DNA from: Stictocephala bisonia
Lineage: Eukaryota > Arthropoda > Insecta > Hemiptera > Membracidae
Length of the DNA stretch: 64,000 nucleotides
Assembly (NCBI GenBank): GCA_035578905.1
Contig: JAQJVL010000327.1
Coordinates: 257,001-321,000 of the forward strand
Direction of reading: 5' to 3'
Shown here one piece after another: positions 31,194 through 43,500 of the stretch. Under the pieces are notes generated by a model. It searched no databases. It worked only from the letters and a program-made list of their open reading frames with translations, and was not told the DNA's origin. The position numbers and the translations under genes are program-made. Each line of letters opens with the position of its first letter. Position 1 is the first letter of the stretch.

Positions 31194-33530
31194 TTATTTC
31201 CATAAGAATGAAGGAGCTCCTAGTATCCATTTATTTAAGGTGCTCTCAGTTATTCCTCGGCCATGAGTTAGACCTCCTATTGTTTTCAAAGATTTCATCA
31301 ATGATTGCTCTATACACATGTCACTCCAATTTTCAGCCCAGAACTCATCTTTTCTTCTAATAGTGAAGAGATCTTTTGTCACAAAGATATCGTACTCTGT
31401 CTTAGTCAGCTTTGATTTGTGTTTCTTCGTTTCTTGGACATACATCTGAGCAGATTTTGCATAAGGAATGTGTCCTGCAGCATGAAAGTAAGGAAGCATA
31501 TCAGTGATAGTGTCTAGGTTGCAATTTCCAGTTCCCCGTTCTCTCTGCTAGAATAAAATTTAGCATTAGGTCGATTTGCTTAATTAGATTTAGCCAGAGC
31601 TTTCATGTTCTACTCTCAGACTTCTTTAAATTGATGAGGTCTGTCAGCTTTGCCAAGGCTGATTGAATGGATTTATCATCACACGCAGTTGCTTGATCTC
31701 AGTGAGAAAGTTGGTCATAAACTGTTTAAACCTCGTTACAAAACACACTTGAACGTACCTCTTCATCTTCTGTCACTTGTTCAACAATAGCAGCATAGGT
31801 TAATTATGTATGCTCTCACAGCTCTAGCGAAGGCATGTCCAGTAAGCATGTGTTTCACCGTAGACAGTCTCCCACAATGACTCTATTCCACTACCCTCCA
31901 TTATACGACCAATGTATCCCAAGTAAGACATAAACAAATGGAACCCTCCCAACTTTACAACAATCCTTGACAAATCAGATTGATCTTCAGAGTCAGCAAC
32001 GATTTCCATTGCTTTTAAGTATAGTGGTTGGTCAAAGGTCACATGTATGTTTCCTTGTTCTTTCTACACTGTTCAGCTACAAAACACAATGCTGTATATA
32101 CTGATGATGGGCTATTTGGATCAATGTCTATAAACGGAATAGCCATGATGTATGAAGTGTCCTGCCCTTTTAATTTTCTAGTTGAGACACTCATAAAACC
32201 ATTCCAGCCTGGTTGGATGTTACATCCGCTGACCCATAACAGATTAAGTGTATAAATAAAGGATACTGTGTTTGCAGTTATTTTCCTCAACGATATGGCA
32301 CCTGAGAAGTCTTCCATAACAATACGAGCTAAGCCACTGGTTTTTCGCTTAATATACGACCGTTTACGAGTTTCTTCTGCAACCATAAATGATCCATCAA
32401 ATAATCTAGGTACTTCTGAGGTGTGACATGTGACGATGGAGTGATGCATGCAATTCCTCCCATCGCATTAAATGTGTTCAAGCCATCTAACGATCTTACG
32501 TTAACATCAGCGTTGTCGAAAACGTATTGTGTAAAGGAATCAGATTTTATGACTGGGGGGCCATGCGTTATTAAAGACCTTAAATATCTGTCACTTTCAT
32601 AGTATGAGGAACATACTCCCAGCGCAGAAAGTACCTCAATCAAATTTTTTGACCCATACATTCTATTTAAAGTTAGAGACAAAGAAGTTTGTATTGACGT
32701 TAGGAAGGACCTTGGTCTTATAGCGGACATTATTGAATGGTTTATCACAGCACGTTTTCTACTTATGTCAGAGCTCGAGTTTTCACTTCGTTTTTTGGTC
32801 ACCGTAGACGTAAATAGTGCCAATGTTTCAGGAATCAAATCATTTGGTATGGTACTTACTTCCTTTGCTCTTGAATACTTTCCACAGTCATAATTCATTT
32901 CTTGGACATCTTCCCTAACAATTTCTACTGCTGTTCTAACAATTCTTTTGTGTTCTTCTTCAGAACTGGTTTCTCTGCTTTTGTACCAAGAATCTAAAAC
33001 TTTGTAACTAGTATGTGACATACCTTAAATACTTTTCTTTTCAGATAAATTATGCACAACTAGCCTATCTTTGAAAAAATCTACAAGTTTTGCTGATAAT
33101 GGCCGTCCTACCGTTTGTTCACTACTTTTAGGTTTACAAAAGTTCTTATAACATTGCCCATGGTAACGGGCTTCAGCGGCAACTAAATCAATAACATCTA
33201 AAAGCCTAGTTTTAACTTTACAGGCCCAATCATCTCTCCTAACATCACAAGCATTGAGGAGAATTTGCTTTATTTCAATAGTTGAAACCTCGGAAATTTT
33301 GGTTCGGTACTTATATGGAAGTTTAGCGTCAAAAACCGCACGCATAACAAACAATCATGATTGAAATCAAATGTGTTGTCTAATTTTCTGAGAAAGTGCT
33401 GCGGTGTAGAAGGTTCTGCATTTTGCGCTTTTAACGCTGCTTTAATGTTGCTAGGTCTGGTATAATTTCGCCTACATGTAGAATGTACCTTTATTAAATC
33501 GACATTAGCAAGTAATTTATGGATCTCGTC
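31194..33530 (-). pseudogene. putative transposase of the long-TIR element (uncharacterised animal protein family)
   Basis: One gene read right to left, with several frameshifts and one decayed stretch. In protein order: a Cys/His-rich N-terminus (HSTCRRNYTRPSNIKAALKA, then FDFNHDCLLC, about 33,530-33,350); a region with RRDDWACKVKTRL and EARYHGQCYKNFC (33,260-33,150); a 230-residue piece (33,021-32,329) with RKRAVINHSIMSAIRPRSF; a piece with YTLNLLWVSGCNIQPGWNGF and MAIPFIDIDPNSPSSVYT; TFDQPLYLKAMEIV and VVKLGGFHLFMSYLGYIGRI (32,040-31,900); GHAFARAVRA; LAERTGNW; MLPYFHAAGHIPYAKSAQMY; and WAENWSDMCIEQSLMKSLKT with GGLTHGRGITES (31,499-31,194). I recognise these blocks as a recurrent, mostly unnamed family in animal genomes. 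Its role as transposase is inferred from the TIRs; catalytic residues are not known to me. Confidence 0.7.
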
Positions 33531-33674
33531 TTAATTCCAGAAACAGTATTAAACAAGATACGTACTAAGGACTGTCTACGAACAAGTTACAACATGCAGT
33601 CCGACGCATGGAGACATCCAAGCGCCTGATGAGTCACTGCTAGAAGCGGCGCCGCGCCGGCGGTGCAGTGTCCG

Positions 33675-34172
33675 CTACTGTTTAATCGCTCTCTATAAAG
33701 CAACTACGTCATTAAATAGCTTGACTAGACCCATCATATTGAAGCTAATTAAATTATCTATAAGTTTTGTTGAAGACGTTTCTTTCTACAATGCAAGAAT
33801 AAAATGATATAATTGGTTAAAGTAAGTTTTTGTAATTAGCAGAGGCATTTTTTTGCATGTATATCAGTATTACGGTTAAACGAAGTTATACACATAAAAA
33901 TTTTAAATACATAATTTGTTTGCCATATTGTTAGGTGTAATATAAAAAAATAATCACGTCTGTAACTTTATTAGTTTTCGAGCTATGAGTATTTAACCAA
34001 AGTACTGCTCTTGCGATGTTTGGGAGGGGGTTGGGGGGAAAGCAAGAGGGGTGGGGGTCGGGACTTTGTCATTTTTTATTGTTTACCTTGTATACTAACA
34101 CCCTGCAAAAATTCAGCTTTCCCCTAATTAGTTGCGACAAAGGGCATTTTTTTACCTTTATTGACTGGGCTA
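33675..34172 (-). repeat. right terminal inverted repeat
   Basis: Mirror of 30,380-30,869. It ends TTGACTGGGCTA before the TAT duplication. It retains a few extra bases (AAAGGGCATTTTTTTACC region) that the left tip lacks. Confidence 0.85.
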
Positions 34173-34175
34173 TAT

Positions 34176-36517
34176 CTTGTATTGATCATGTCTTTGCAAG
34201 AATTGTAAACAGAGATAAGATAGATGTGGAGGTTTTGACTGTTGAGGCAAACGTAACCGACCATGTGCTGACAGTTGTCACAGTGTGTATGCGTGACCTT
34301 GAGCAAAGAAGACTACAACCGGAACATTCTGAACCTTCTGCTTATCGCATAGACTACATCAAACTGGCCTCTCTTCTTGATAAAACGCACTGGTTGGATG
34401 TTTATGCTCAGCAGGATCCTTCAATTGCTTTTGACATATTTTTCGACACTTTTCAAAATATAATAAATCAAAGTAAAGTAAATATATTGGAAAATAAAAA
34501 TAAACTAAAAAAAATCAAGCCTGGGATGAATAATTTTATTTGCATGAAAATAAAAATTAAGAATAAAATTTATCAAAAGTTAAAAATACATCCTTTTAAT
34601 GGAAAGTTAAAAGCATACTTTAAAAAAATATAGAAATAAACTGCAAACACAAATAAGAGAACTAAAAGAATCTTATTATAAAAGGTGTTTTGAAAATTGT
34701 AATGGTGATTCTAAAGATACATGGAGGATAGTAAATGAAGTAACTGGTCAAAAGGCAAATAATCGATCTGAAATAAGTTTAAATATTAATGGAGACTTGA
34801 TTAATGATCCAATTGCTGTAGCTAATGAATTTAATGATTTTTTTCTTACTGTAGTTGATAGATTAAATATAAAAAGAGTCCAGCCAGATAATTTTTATTC
34901 ATTAGATTTTAAGAAATCTTTTATAAGTAAACAATATCCAGAATCCATGTTTGTAGATCATGTATGTAAAGAAGATTTGATAAAAGTTATAAATTCACTT
35001 AAAAATAAAATATCACCAGGTATTGACAATATTAGCTCATCACTAATTAAAAAAGTCTACCCTAAAATTATTGACAAATTGTTATTTTTAGTAAATAAGA
35101 GCTTTGAAAAGGGTATTTTTCCAGAAAAACTTAAAGTAGCAGTAGTAATTCCACTACACAAAAATGGTTCAAGGCAGGATTGTAACAATTTCCGGCCAAT
35201 TTCTCTGCTTTCTTCATTCTCCAAGATCTATGAGAAATTGATGGAAAAAAAACTAGTCAAGTATCTTGAAAAAATCAGGTTTTTTAGTTCTTCACAGTTT
35301 GGTTTTAGAGAGGGGTTAAACACTGAACTTGCCCTTCACAATTTTATAAGTAATGTTTATAATGGGATAAATATGAACAAAAAAGTAATTGCAAGTTTCT
35401 TGGATATAAAAAAAGCTTTTGATTGTGTTGATCATGGTATACTTTTGAAAAAACTATATAAATGTGGTATAAGAGGGGTGGTTTTTGATTGGTTTAAAAG
35501 TTATTTAGAAAATAGAAAGCAGTGTGTCAAAATTAAAAATTCATTTAGTTGTTTGGGTATAGTAAAATATGGGTCAGTTTTAGGTGCATTACTATTTTTA
35601 ATCTACATAAATGATCTGTGTAATGCAAACTTTTATGGTGAACTAACGTCCTTTGCGGATGACACTGCTTTATGCTATGTGAAAGATAATTGGAATGACA
35701 TTGAGGAAGCTATGAATTTCGACTTTCAAGCACTACAGTGGTGGTTCTCTGACAACCATATGTTGTTAAGTCCGGAAAAAACAAAATTTATCAATTTCAG
35801 TTTAAGACAAAGAGTCTTCTTTACAAATGAAATTATATACAATTTTACAAAATGCATATGTAGTAAGACATGCTGTACGGAGTGTGCTGTTATTGAGCAG
35901 GCAGACAATATTAAATATTTGGGAATTTTTCTTGATGAAGAGCTTAATTGGAAAGTGCATGTTCAAGATTTAAAAAATAAACTTAATAAAACGTTAAGAT
36001 ATTTTTATTTCTTAAAAAATATCTGTAGTGAACAAACATTGAGAGTAATATATTTTTCCCTTGTACATAGTAGAATAGATTACGGGCTCTTTTGCTGGGG
36101 TGGGACTTATGAATCAAATATTAGGCACATATTTATACAAGAAAAAAGTTTATTCGAATAATTTGTAAGAAAGCAACAATGGAAGCATCATATAATTTAT
36201 TTTAAAAACAACAGATATTACCATTAAAATATATGTTTGTTCATAAAGTTTTAAAAATGTACTATGTAATGAAAAGAAATTTGCCTGAAATTGTCGAAAT
36301 ACATAAAGTTAAGCTAAGAAAAAAGGATTTATTTATGGTTCCCAAACCAAATCTCACTTTCTATACAAAAAGTTATTTATTTCTGGGACCAAAAATGTTT
36401 AACTCAATACCAATTGTTCTGCAAAATTTGAAAAATATAAAATTATTTTCCAACAAAGTAAAAAATTGGTTATTAAAGCAAGAAAGTATAGATTACCTTG
36501 TAAATATTCAAGTTTAA
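34176..36517 (+). pseudogene. LINE ORF2, rest of endonuclease and reverse transcriptase
   Basis: It continues from 30,379. SCIDHVFARI and TDHVLTVVTV (catalytic His) close the endonuclease by about 34,290. A frameshift near 34,620-34,635 leads into the linker (QIRELKESYYKRCF). The main RT frame (about 34,640-36,161) shows ISPGIDNISSSLIKKVYP, VVIPLHKNGSRQDC, NNFRPISLLSSFSKIYEKL, QFGFREG, SFLDIKKAFDCVDH (catalytic Asp), KYGSVLGALLFLIYIND (the usual GVPQG is altered to IVKYG), FADDTAL (catalytic FADD intact), and IKYLGIFLDEELNW. A break near 36,160 separates the C-terminal piece (36,233-36,517, with YLFLGPKMFNSIPIVLQNLK, stop TAA). Fairly well preserved. Confidence 0.8.
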
Positions 36518-37053
36518 AGCAATACACTTTCAAACATATTTTTATTATTCATTTATAATCGTATAAATTTTAATACCTTGTAAATACTTATTCACTGTAT
36601 CATATATTTATTTGAGATAACATAGTAAAGTATACATATTTGGTTAGTCATAAATTGTTTCGTTTTTATTTTGTTCCTATTATTGTATTATAAAGCTATA
36701 CTGTTAGGGTTAGGATAACATTAAATTTAGAGTTAAGGTTTAAGCTATTTATGTTTTTATATTAGTGTTTATATTTTGAAGAATTGGGATTTTTTATTTT
36801 AAATTAATATTATTTGCTCATGCGCATATTAAGATTTATTTGAAAAGAAGGAACCTCTTAAACAGGCATTGCCTTAGGAGGTCCTAGTATTTTCTTGAAA
36901 TATGTAATTTATGAAAGGTTTTGTTCTAGTAGTATAAGTTTTATTTTGTTAACAGAGAATTAATAAGAAACCTTTTTATGTTTAAATGTAATTATATGTA
37001 TTTTATGTACAGTATATATTTCGAGAAAATAAATATATTCTTATTCTTATTCT

Positions 37054-37543
37054 AATTTGGCAATTCAATCCTCAATCAGGAAGTGTTTGGCTCTGGCATT
37101 CCTAACCCCAGCAGATGTAGAGAGGGGTTGGTTAATTGTCCATAGCAGCGCAGAACCGAATTAAAAACTGACAGCATTCTGACTACTTTGCTCAATATCT
37201 AACTCAATGGTTAGACAACCCATTGGTGCCCATTTCAATGTGGAACTGCCACAAGCGAAGGCATAGAACAAACAACGTTGTCGAGGGGTGGAATCACCGA
37301 ATCAATGCCATTATGGGTAAACCACACCCCCACGTAAGAAAACTAGTTTTATGTCTAAAAAAGAAAGCAGAGGCATCAGACTTGAAGATTATGAGGTTGG
37401 ATCTCAACTTAGAGGGGGTAAAAAGAAAGAAGGCCTACGTGAAGATGGACGATCGCATTCAGAGAGCTACAGAAGACTTGGAAAAAGCGGGAGACTTAGA
37501 CAAATTTTTAAGGAATGTTTTATATTTCGTGCAAATGAAATAA
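37054..37543 (+). pseudogene. MULE transposase, C-terminal part
   Basis: It resumes with CLALAFLTPADVERGWLIVH (about 37,084-37,145), the helical block that follows the DDE core in MULE transposases. After a frame change it gives DYFAQYLTQWLDNPLVPISM, WNCHKRRHRTNNVVEGWNHR (the WNC ... RTNN-xEGWN signature) and INAIMGKPHPHVRKLVLCLK, ending at TAA 37,541-37,543. This is the piece missing from 26,376-27,035. At least two frame changes lie between 37,150 and 37,225. Confidence 0.8.
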
Positions 37544-39026
37544 CATAAACATTGCGGTGCAAAACGTGGCCATGTTGTGTTTTCCCAGCTTCATTTTTAG
37601 GAAAGATACTTCCTAGGTTTTATTAATGTCAATAATTTTACTATGTGTGTAGCTTCTATGTTGTAGTGTAATTTTTTCCTTTTAAGAATGATGATTTTTT
37701 CCAGTTTGTTAAAATTACGTTTTTAATACACTATTTATGTGTTACTCAACTAAATATCAAGTTTTTATGTTTTATCATGATGATGTACTAAAGAATGCAA
37801 ATAGTATGTTGTAAATATATTATATTTAGGATTTTTGCCTTTTTACAAATTAATTGAAAAGGTATACAGGTTTCATAGATTTTTGTGATGTAGTGTTACA
37901 TTTTTATTTTGTTTTTTGTTTGTTTGTAATTTTCAGTATAACATTAAAAAAATTGCTTCATTTATGTTCTTACTATGTTAATTAACTGGTTGCCAATTTG
38001 TTTTATTAAATAAAAACAACATATTTTGAAACAGAAATGACTGGTGTTAAACTCTTTTTACTTTTATTCCACATGTAGAACTTAAGATTTAAGCTGTGAC
38101 GATAAATTGAAATTTTCCAATTTCAAAGATGAATTTCAGTGATTTAATAATTATTTTAACACTAAACTGAATAAAATTTTGAAATAATCTAATAAATTTA
38201 GCAAATTTAAAAGCATCATATCTAGTTTTGATTTTAAAAGTTTATAAAATCAATAATGTTTTACCCAATTTAAATTGTTTCTTAGTAAACTATGTGTATT
38301 TTATATTTTTCATTTCTTGATATCGATATTTATGGTTTTTTATGGAATCAAACAGTTATTATTTTTTTCAAAATAAACTTTAAACCATGCAAGTTTTATT
38401 AAAGTAGTTGAAATTCTCGTCGGAAATATTTGTCTGAGGTCGAATATTTATTTTTACCCGTTCTGGAAATAGCAGTGTTCTCATATTACTAATAGACCTA
38501 TTTTAAACACATATGTGAGTCCTATTTTTATATTGATTTTTACATCCGATTATATTGGATTTTAGTATCATATGTACGTTAGTAATTTTGATATGTCGCC
38601 ATGCCGTGAATTTAGGGTTTTAGTTATGTTTTTTACCTCTTTAGAAAGAGGATAACATTATCTAATAAACTGTGTTGTAAATTTTTTTAGATAAAAATGT
38701 GCCAATGTATTTTTTTTAACGAGATAAAACCATAAATTAAAAACAAAAAGTTTAAGGCTTGGTGACATTATGAAATAAGGATTGTTCTTTTTACACTAAA
38801 GTCAGTATAGCTCAGGGTCTGCAGATATTTAAGTATTTTTAATTACCAACAGCTTTTATTTTCAATCTTTTTTATTATATAGACTGCCAACTTAATTTTT
38901 ATTAGCTAAGGAATTGATAGTGTTTGCCGATTGAGAGGAGGGCGGAAGACAAGCACAAGTATAAAACGTATGAGGGTCCTACAAACAGTTTTTGTAGACC
39001 TGTCAAACATACAATAGCATATGTGC
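37544..39026. other. 3' non-coding region of the MULE
   Basis: AT-rich, no gene. It runs from the transposase stop to the first 16-mer copy of the right terminus. It probably contains the polyadenylation region; AATAAAA-like strings are frequent but none stands out. Confidence 0.5.
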
Positions 39027-39125
39027 CGGGACGAGATGTTACTAGTAGACAGGTAGAGAGTTCACACCTAGCCCCACGCCCGTGGAATCGGGACGAGATG
39101 TTACCGGGACGAAATGTTACGACAC
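39027..39125 (-). repeat. MULE right terminus with three copies of the 16-mer
   Basis: CGGGACGAGATGTTAC occurs at 39,027-39,042 and 39,089-39,104, and CGGGACGAAATGTTAC at 39,105-39,120, followed by GACAC to the element border. The last two are in tandem, mirroring the left end with one mismatch in 32 bp. Confidence 0.8.
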
Positions 39126-39195
39126 CTCGGAGACGATCAGATGGTCCCGAGACATCTATGTCAGCCACGTCACTGGCCACCGACAATGGAAGTAA
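39126..39195 (+). pseudogene. R2-like LINE endonuclease, right end
   Basis: It starts with the right copy of CTCGGAGACG, then codes IRWSRDIYVSHVTGHRQWK and a stop. R2-type proteins end with this WSRDIY block. It is in frame with the left half (24,608-24,973) once the MULE and one target copy are removed. Confidence 0.8.
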
Positions 39196-40546
39196 GTCAA
39201 CCATCTCTCCCCTTATCAACCAGTATAAAAGGAAGGTATGTGAGAGTAGCATGTGTGGCATAGCAATAAACTGGAACTGGATAGACTATATGAATACTAT
39301 TTTACTTTATTTTAATGAACATAACTTGCACTATTTTAAACCCAAACGACCAGTATCTCATAGAATTTTAAATTGTTGTTATTTAATTTATAGAATTTAT
39401 ATTATTGTTATTATTACTTGTTGTTGATTTTATTACTATATTTTATTCGTTAATATAGCATGGCATGCCACAAATGATTACATTTTATTATATTTTGTAT
39501 GTTATTATATTATTAAATTTAAGATTTTATTGTTATTAGTTTTATTAATTTAAGTGTCGAGGTGGTGAAAGTGCTTGGTGTTGGTTCTTTATTAGTATAT
39601 AATATTGGGGGGAAAAGAACAGTTAACGGGATGGACAATTATGAAATCAATGTTACATTATATAAATTTAGAGACTATAATTGAAAACCACCCGTTTGAA
39701 ATACTGTATATATGAAACAAACTAATGTAAAGGGCCATATCATTTAATATGTATTTATTTAATAAAAGGTTGTCAATCTGTTCTTTAAAAAAAGTAGTGG
39801 TAATGAAGTAACGGATAAGGTCCTAAAAATGGCTATACTAAATCATAATATGCACATAATAATACTTCTTTGTACATGAAATGATATTCAATTTATAAGT
39901 TACTAAGCAAGATACAGCAATTAGGAAAAAACAGGACATATTATTAGTACATTTTCCCTTTGATTTATTATTAACCTCTCTCCCCAACAGAAGAAGTTGC
40001 GGTGTGTTAATCCCCGCTGCATTAACTGGTATTATCAACTCCCTCTTGCTGAACACGTAAGGGCTGAGACAGCTACCTACAATGTTTTTATTAAAATTAT
40101 CTTTCTTATAATAATAAGAAAACGTATTTAATTCTTAATAGTCATATCATGAATGACTTGATCATTCCTTCATAATATATTACCATGGAATAGCAATTAA
40201 TGTACTACATTTTTACCTCAATAAAATAAAAATCTAAAGAACTGGAATTGCTCAAAATATGGATTTAATATAATTACATTTTCTAACAATGTTAAGTCAT
40301 TTAAAAAATCAAGTAAGATTTAAAAAAACTTTTATTTTAGAAATTAATTAAATGTTGATGAACTGTTTATGTAACTTTTATTTAGTGTATTAAAATAACT
40401 ACATATACCTACGTTTACAAACAATTTCTTTCCAGTATTTCAAATTGAAGTGCGTTTAGTAAGTGATGTTATTTTCTGTATTAGCAAATTAGATATGGAA
40501 TATTTGATATTTCCACCTCAACTACCTAGCCTTAAATTTGGTATAT
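39196..40546. other. AT-rich non-coding stretch
   Basis: It begins with the likely 3' untranslated region of the R2-like LINE. No gene, repeat or structure recognised. Confidence 0.4.
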
Positions 40547-43500
40547 GATTTAGATGTTTTGAATATTGCTCAACTTTTAGAGGTAAATATGTTATAATTA
40601 TTACACCGAGTGATATTTAAATGTTTTGAATATTGCTCAACTGTTAGAGGTAAATATGTTATAATTATTACACCGAGTGATATTTAAATGTTTTGAATAT
40701 TGCTCAACTGTTAGAGGTAAATATGTTATAATTATTACACCGAGTGATATTTAAATGTTTTGAATATTGCTCAACTGTTAGAGGTAAATATGTTATAATT
40801 AATACACCGAGTGATATTTAAATGTTTTGAATATTGCTCAACTGTTAGAGGTAAATATGTTATAAGTATTACACCGAGTGATATTTAAATGTTTTGAATA
40901 TTGCTGAACTGTTACAGGTAAATATGTTATAATTATTACACCGAGTGATAGTTACAGGTAAATATGTCATAATTATTACACCGAGTGATATTTAAATGTT
41001 TTGAACATTGCTCAACTGTTAGAGGTAAATATGTCATAATTATTACACCGAGTGATATTTAAATGTTTTGAATATTGCTCAACTGTTAGAGGTAAATATG
41101 TTATAATTATTACACCGAGTGATATTTAAATGTTTTGAATATTGCTGAACTGTTACAGGTAAATATGTTATAATTATTACACCGAGTGATAGTTACAGGT
41201 AAATATGTTATAATTATTACACCGAGTGATAGTTACAGGTAAATATGTTATAATTATTACACCGAGTGATATTTAAATGTTTTGAATATTGCTCAACTGT
41301 TAGAGGTAAATATGTTATAATTATTACACCGAGTGATATTTAAATGTTTTGAATATTGCTCAACTGTTAGAGGTATATATGTTATAATTATTACACCAAG
41401 TCATGTTTAAATGTTTTGAATATTGCTCAACTATTAGAGGTAAATATGTGATAATTATTACACCAAGTGATATTTAAATGTTTTGAATATTGCTCAACTG
41501 TTAGAGGTAAATATGTTATAAGTATTACAGCGAGTGATATTTAAATGTTTTGAATATTGCTCAACTGTTAGAGGTAAATATGTTATAATTATTACACCGA
41601 GTGATATTTAAATGTTTTGAATATTGCTCAACTGTTAGAGGTAAATATGTTATAAGTATTACACCGAGTGATATTTAAATGTTTTGAATATTGCTCAACT
41701 GTTAGAGGTAAATATGTCATAATTATTACACCGAGTGATATTTAAATGTTTTGAATATTGCTCAACTGCTAGAGGTAAATATGTTATAAATATTACACCG
41801 AGTGATATTTAAATGTTTTGAATATTGCTCAACTGTTAGAGGTAAATATGTTATAAGTATTACACCGAGTGATATTTAAATGTTTTGAATATTGCTCAAC
41901 TGTTAGAGGTAAATATGTCATAATTATTACACCGAGTGATATTTAAATGTTTTGAATATTGCTCAACTGTTAGAGGTAAATATGTTATAAGTATTACACC
42001 GAGTGATATTTAAATGTTTTGAATATTGCTCAACTGTTAGAGGTAAATATGTCATAATTATTACACCAAGTGATATTTAAATGTTTTGAATATTGCTCAA
42101 CTGTTAGAGGTAAATATGTTATTAGTATTACACCGAGTGATATTTAAATGTTTTGAATATTGCTCAACTGTTAGAGGTAAATATGTTATAATTATTACAC
42201 CGAGTGATATTTAAATGTTTTGAATATTGCTCAACTGTTAGAGGTAAATATGTGATAATTATTACACCAAGTGATATTTAAATGTTTTGAATATTGCTCA
42301 ACTGTTAGAGGTAAATATGTTATAAGTATTACACCGAGTGATATTTAAATGTTTTGAATATTGCTCAACTGTTAGAGGTAAATATGTTATAATTATTACA
42401 CCGAGTGATATTTAAATGTTTTGAATATTGCTCAACTGTTAGAGGTAAATATGTTATAATTATTACACCGAGTGATATTTAAATGTTTTGAATATTGCTC
42501 AACTGTTAGAGGTAAATATGTTATAATTATTACACCAAGTGATATTTAAATGTTTTGAATATTGCTCAACTGTTAGAGGTAAATATGTTATAATTATTAC
42601 ACCGAGTGATATTTAAATGTTTTGAATATTGCTCAACTGTTAGAGGTAAATATGTTATAATTATTACACCAAGTGATATTTAAATGTTTTGAATATTGCT
42701 CAACTGTTAGAGGTAAATATGTTATAATTATTACACCAACTGATATTTAAATGTTTTGAATATTGCTCAACTGTTAGAGGTAAATATGTTATAATTATTA
42801 CACCGAGTGATATTTAAATGTTTTGAATATTGCTCAACTGTTAGAGGTAAATATGTGATAATTATTACACCAAGTGATATTTAAATGTTTTGAATATTGC
42901 TCAACTGTTAGAGGTAAATATGTTATAATTATTACACCGAGTGATATTGAAATGTTTTGAATATTGCTCAACTGTTATAGGTAAATATGTTATAATTATT
43001 ACACCAAGTGATATTTAAATGTTTTGAATATTGCTCAACTGTTAGAGGTAAATATGTTATAAGTATTACACCGAGTGATATTTAAATGTTTTGAATATTG
43101 CTCAACTGTTAGAGGTAAATATGTTATAATTATTACACCGAGTGATATTGAAATGTTTTGAATATTGCTGATCTGTTACAGGTAAATATGTCATAATTAT
43201 TACACCGAGTGATATTTAAATGTTTTGAATATTGCTCAACTGTTAGAGGTAAATATGTCATAATTATTACACCGAGTGATATTGACATTTTTTGAATATT
43301 GCTGATCTGTTACAGGTAAATATGTCATAATTATTACACCGAGTGATATTTAAATCTTTTGAATATTGCTCAACTGTTAGAGGTAAATATGTTATAATTA
43401 TTACACCGAGTGATATTGAAATGTTTTGAATATTGCTGATCTGTTACAGGTAAATATGTCATAATTATTACACCAAGTGATATTTAAATGTTTTGAATAT

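Larger units (their letters stand above)
30380..34172 (-). mobile_element. DNA transposon with ~490-bp terminal inverted repeats, superfamily not assigned
   Basis: The ends are TAGCCCAGTCAAT and its complement, flanked by TAT on both sides (30,377-30,379 and 34,173-34,175). The inverted repeats run about 30,380-30,869 and 33,675-34,172 and are nearly identical over most of their length, including the block GCAAAAAAATGCCTCTGC and a G/C-rich block GGGAGGGGGTTGGGGGG. One ~13-bp gap separates them near the tips. Between them lies one minus-strand gene in pieces. Removal restores the LINE endonuclease reading frame, so the borders are firm. A 3-bp duplication is compatible with several superfamilies. 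Confidence 0.85.
28514..37053 (+). mobile_element. CR1-like LINE with PHD-finger ORF1, split by a DNA transposon
   Basis: Two-ORF non-LTR retrotransposon, about 4.7 kb without its insertion. ORF1 has a PHD finger and a coiled coil; ORF2 has an AP endonuclease and a reverse transcriptase. The 3' end has AATAAATATATTC followed by a short (TTATTC)n tail at about 37,036-37,053, typical of this group, then MULE sequence resumes. A 3.8-kb transposon occupies 30,380-34,172 within the endonuclease. It is nearly full length, unlike the other LINEs in the window. Assignment to CR1 rather than another Jockey-group clade rests on the PHD finger in ORF1 and RT motif style. Confidence 0.8.
24974..39125 (+). 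mobile_element. MULE-type DNA transposon with FLYWCH/MULE transposase, split by later insertions
   Basis: A Mutator-like element bordered by a perfect 10-bp target duplication and near-identical inverted termini. Its own sequence totals about 4.3 kb (24,974-27,197 and 37,054-39,125). The ~9.9 kb between is a minisatellite array and a CR1-like LINE, itself split by another transposon. The transposase gene is in three recognisable pieces: a FLYWCH exon, the DDE core, and a C-terminal part beyond the insertion. It sits inside an R2-like LINE. Confidence 0.85.

Noticed and set aside
32028..32255. Plus-strand frame of 75 codons inside the long-TIR element
   Set aside because: Antisense shadow of the transposase-like gene on the minus strand.
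34016..34200. Start of the 34,016-34,633 frame as a gene start
   Set aside because: The first part is the inverted terminal repeat of the inserted transposon; real LINE coding sequence begins at 34,176.
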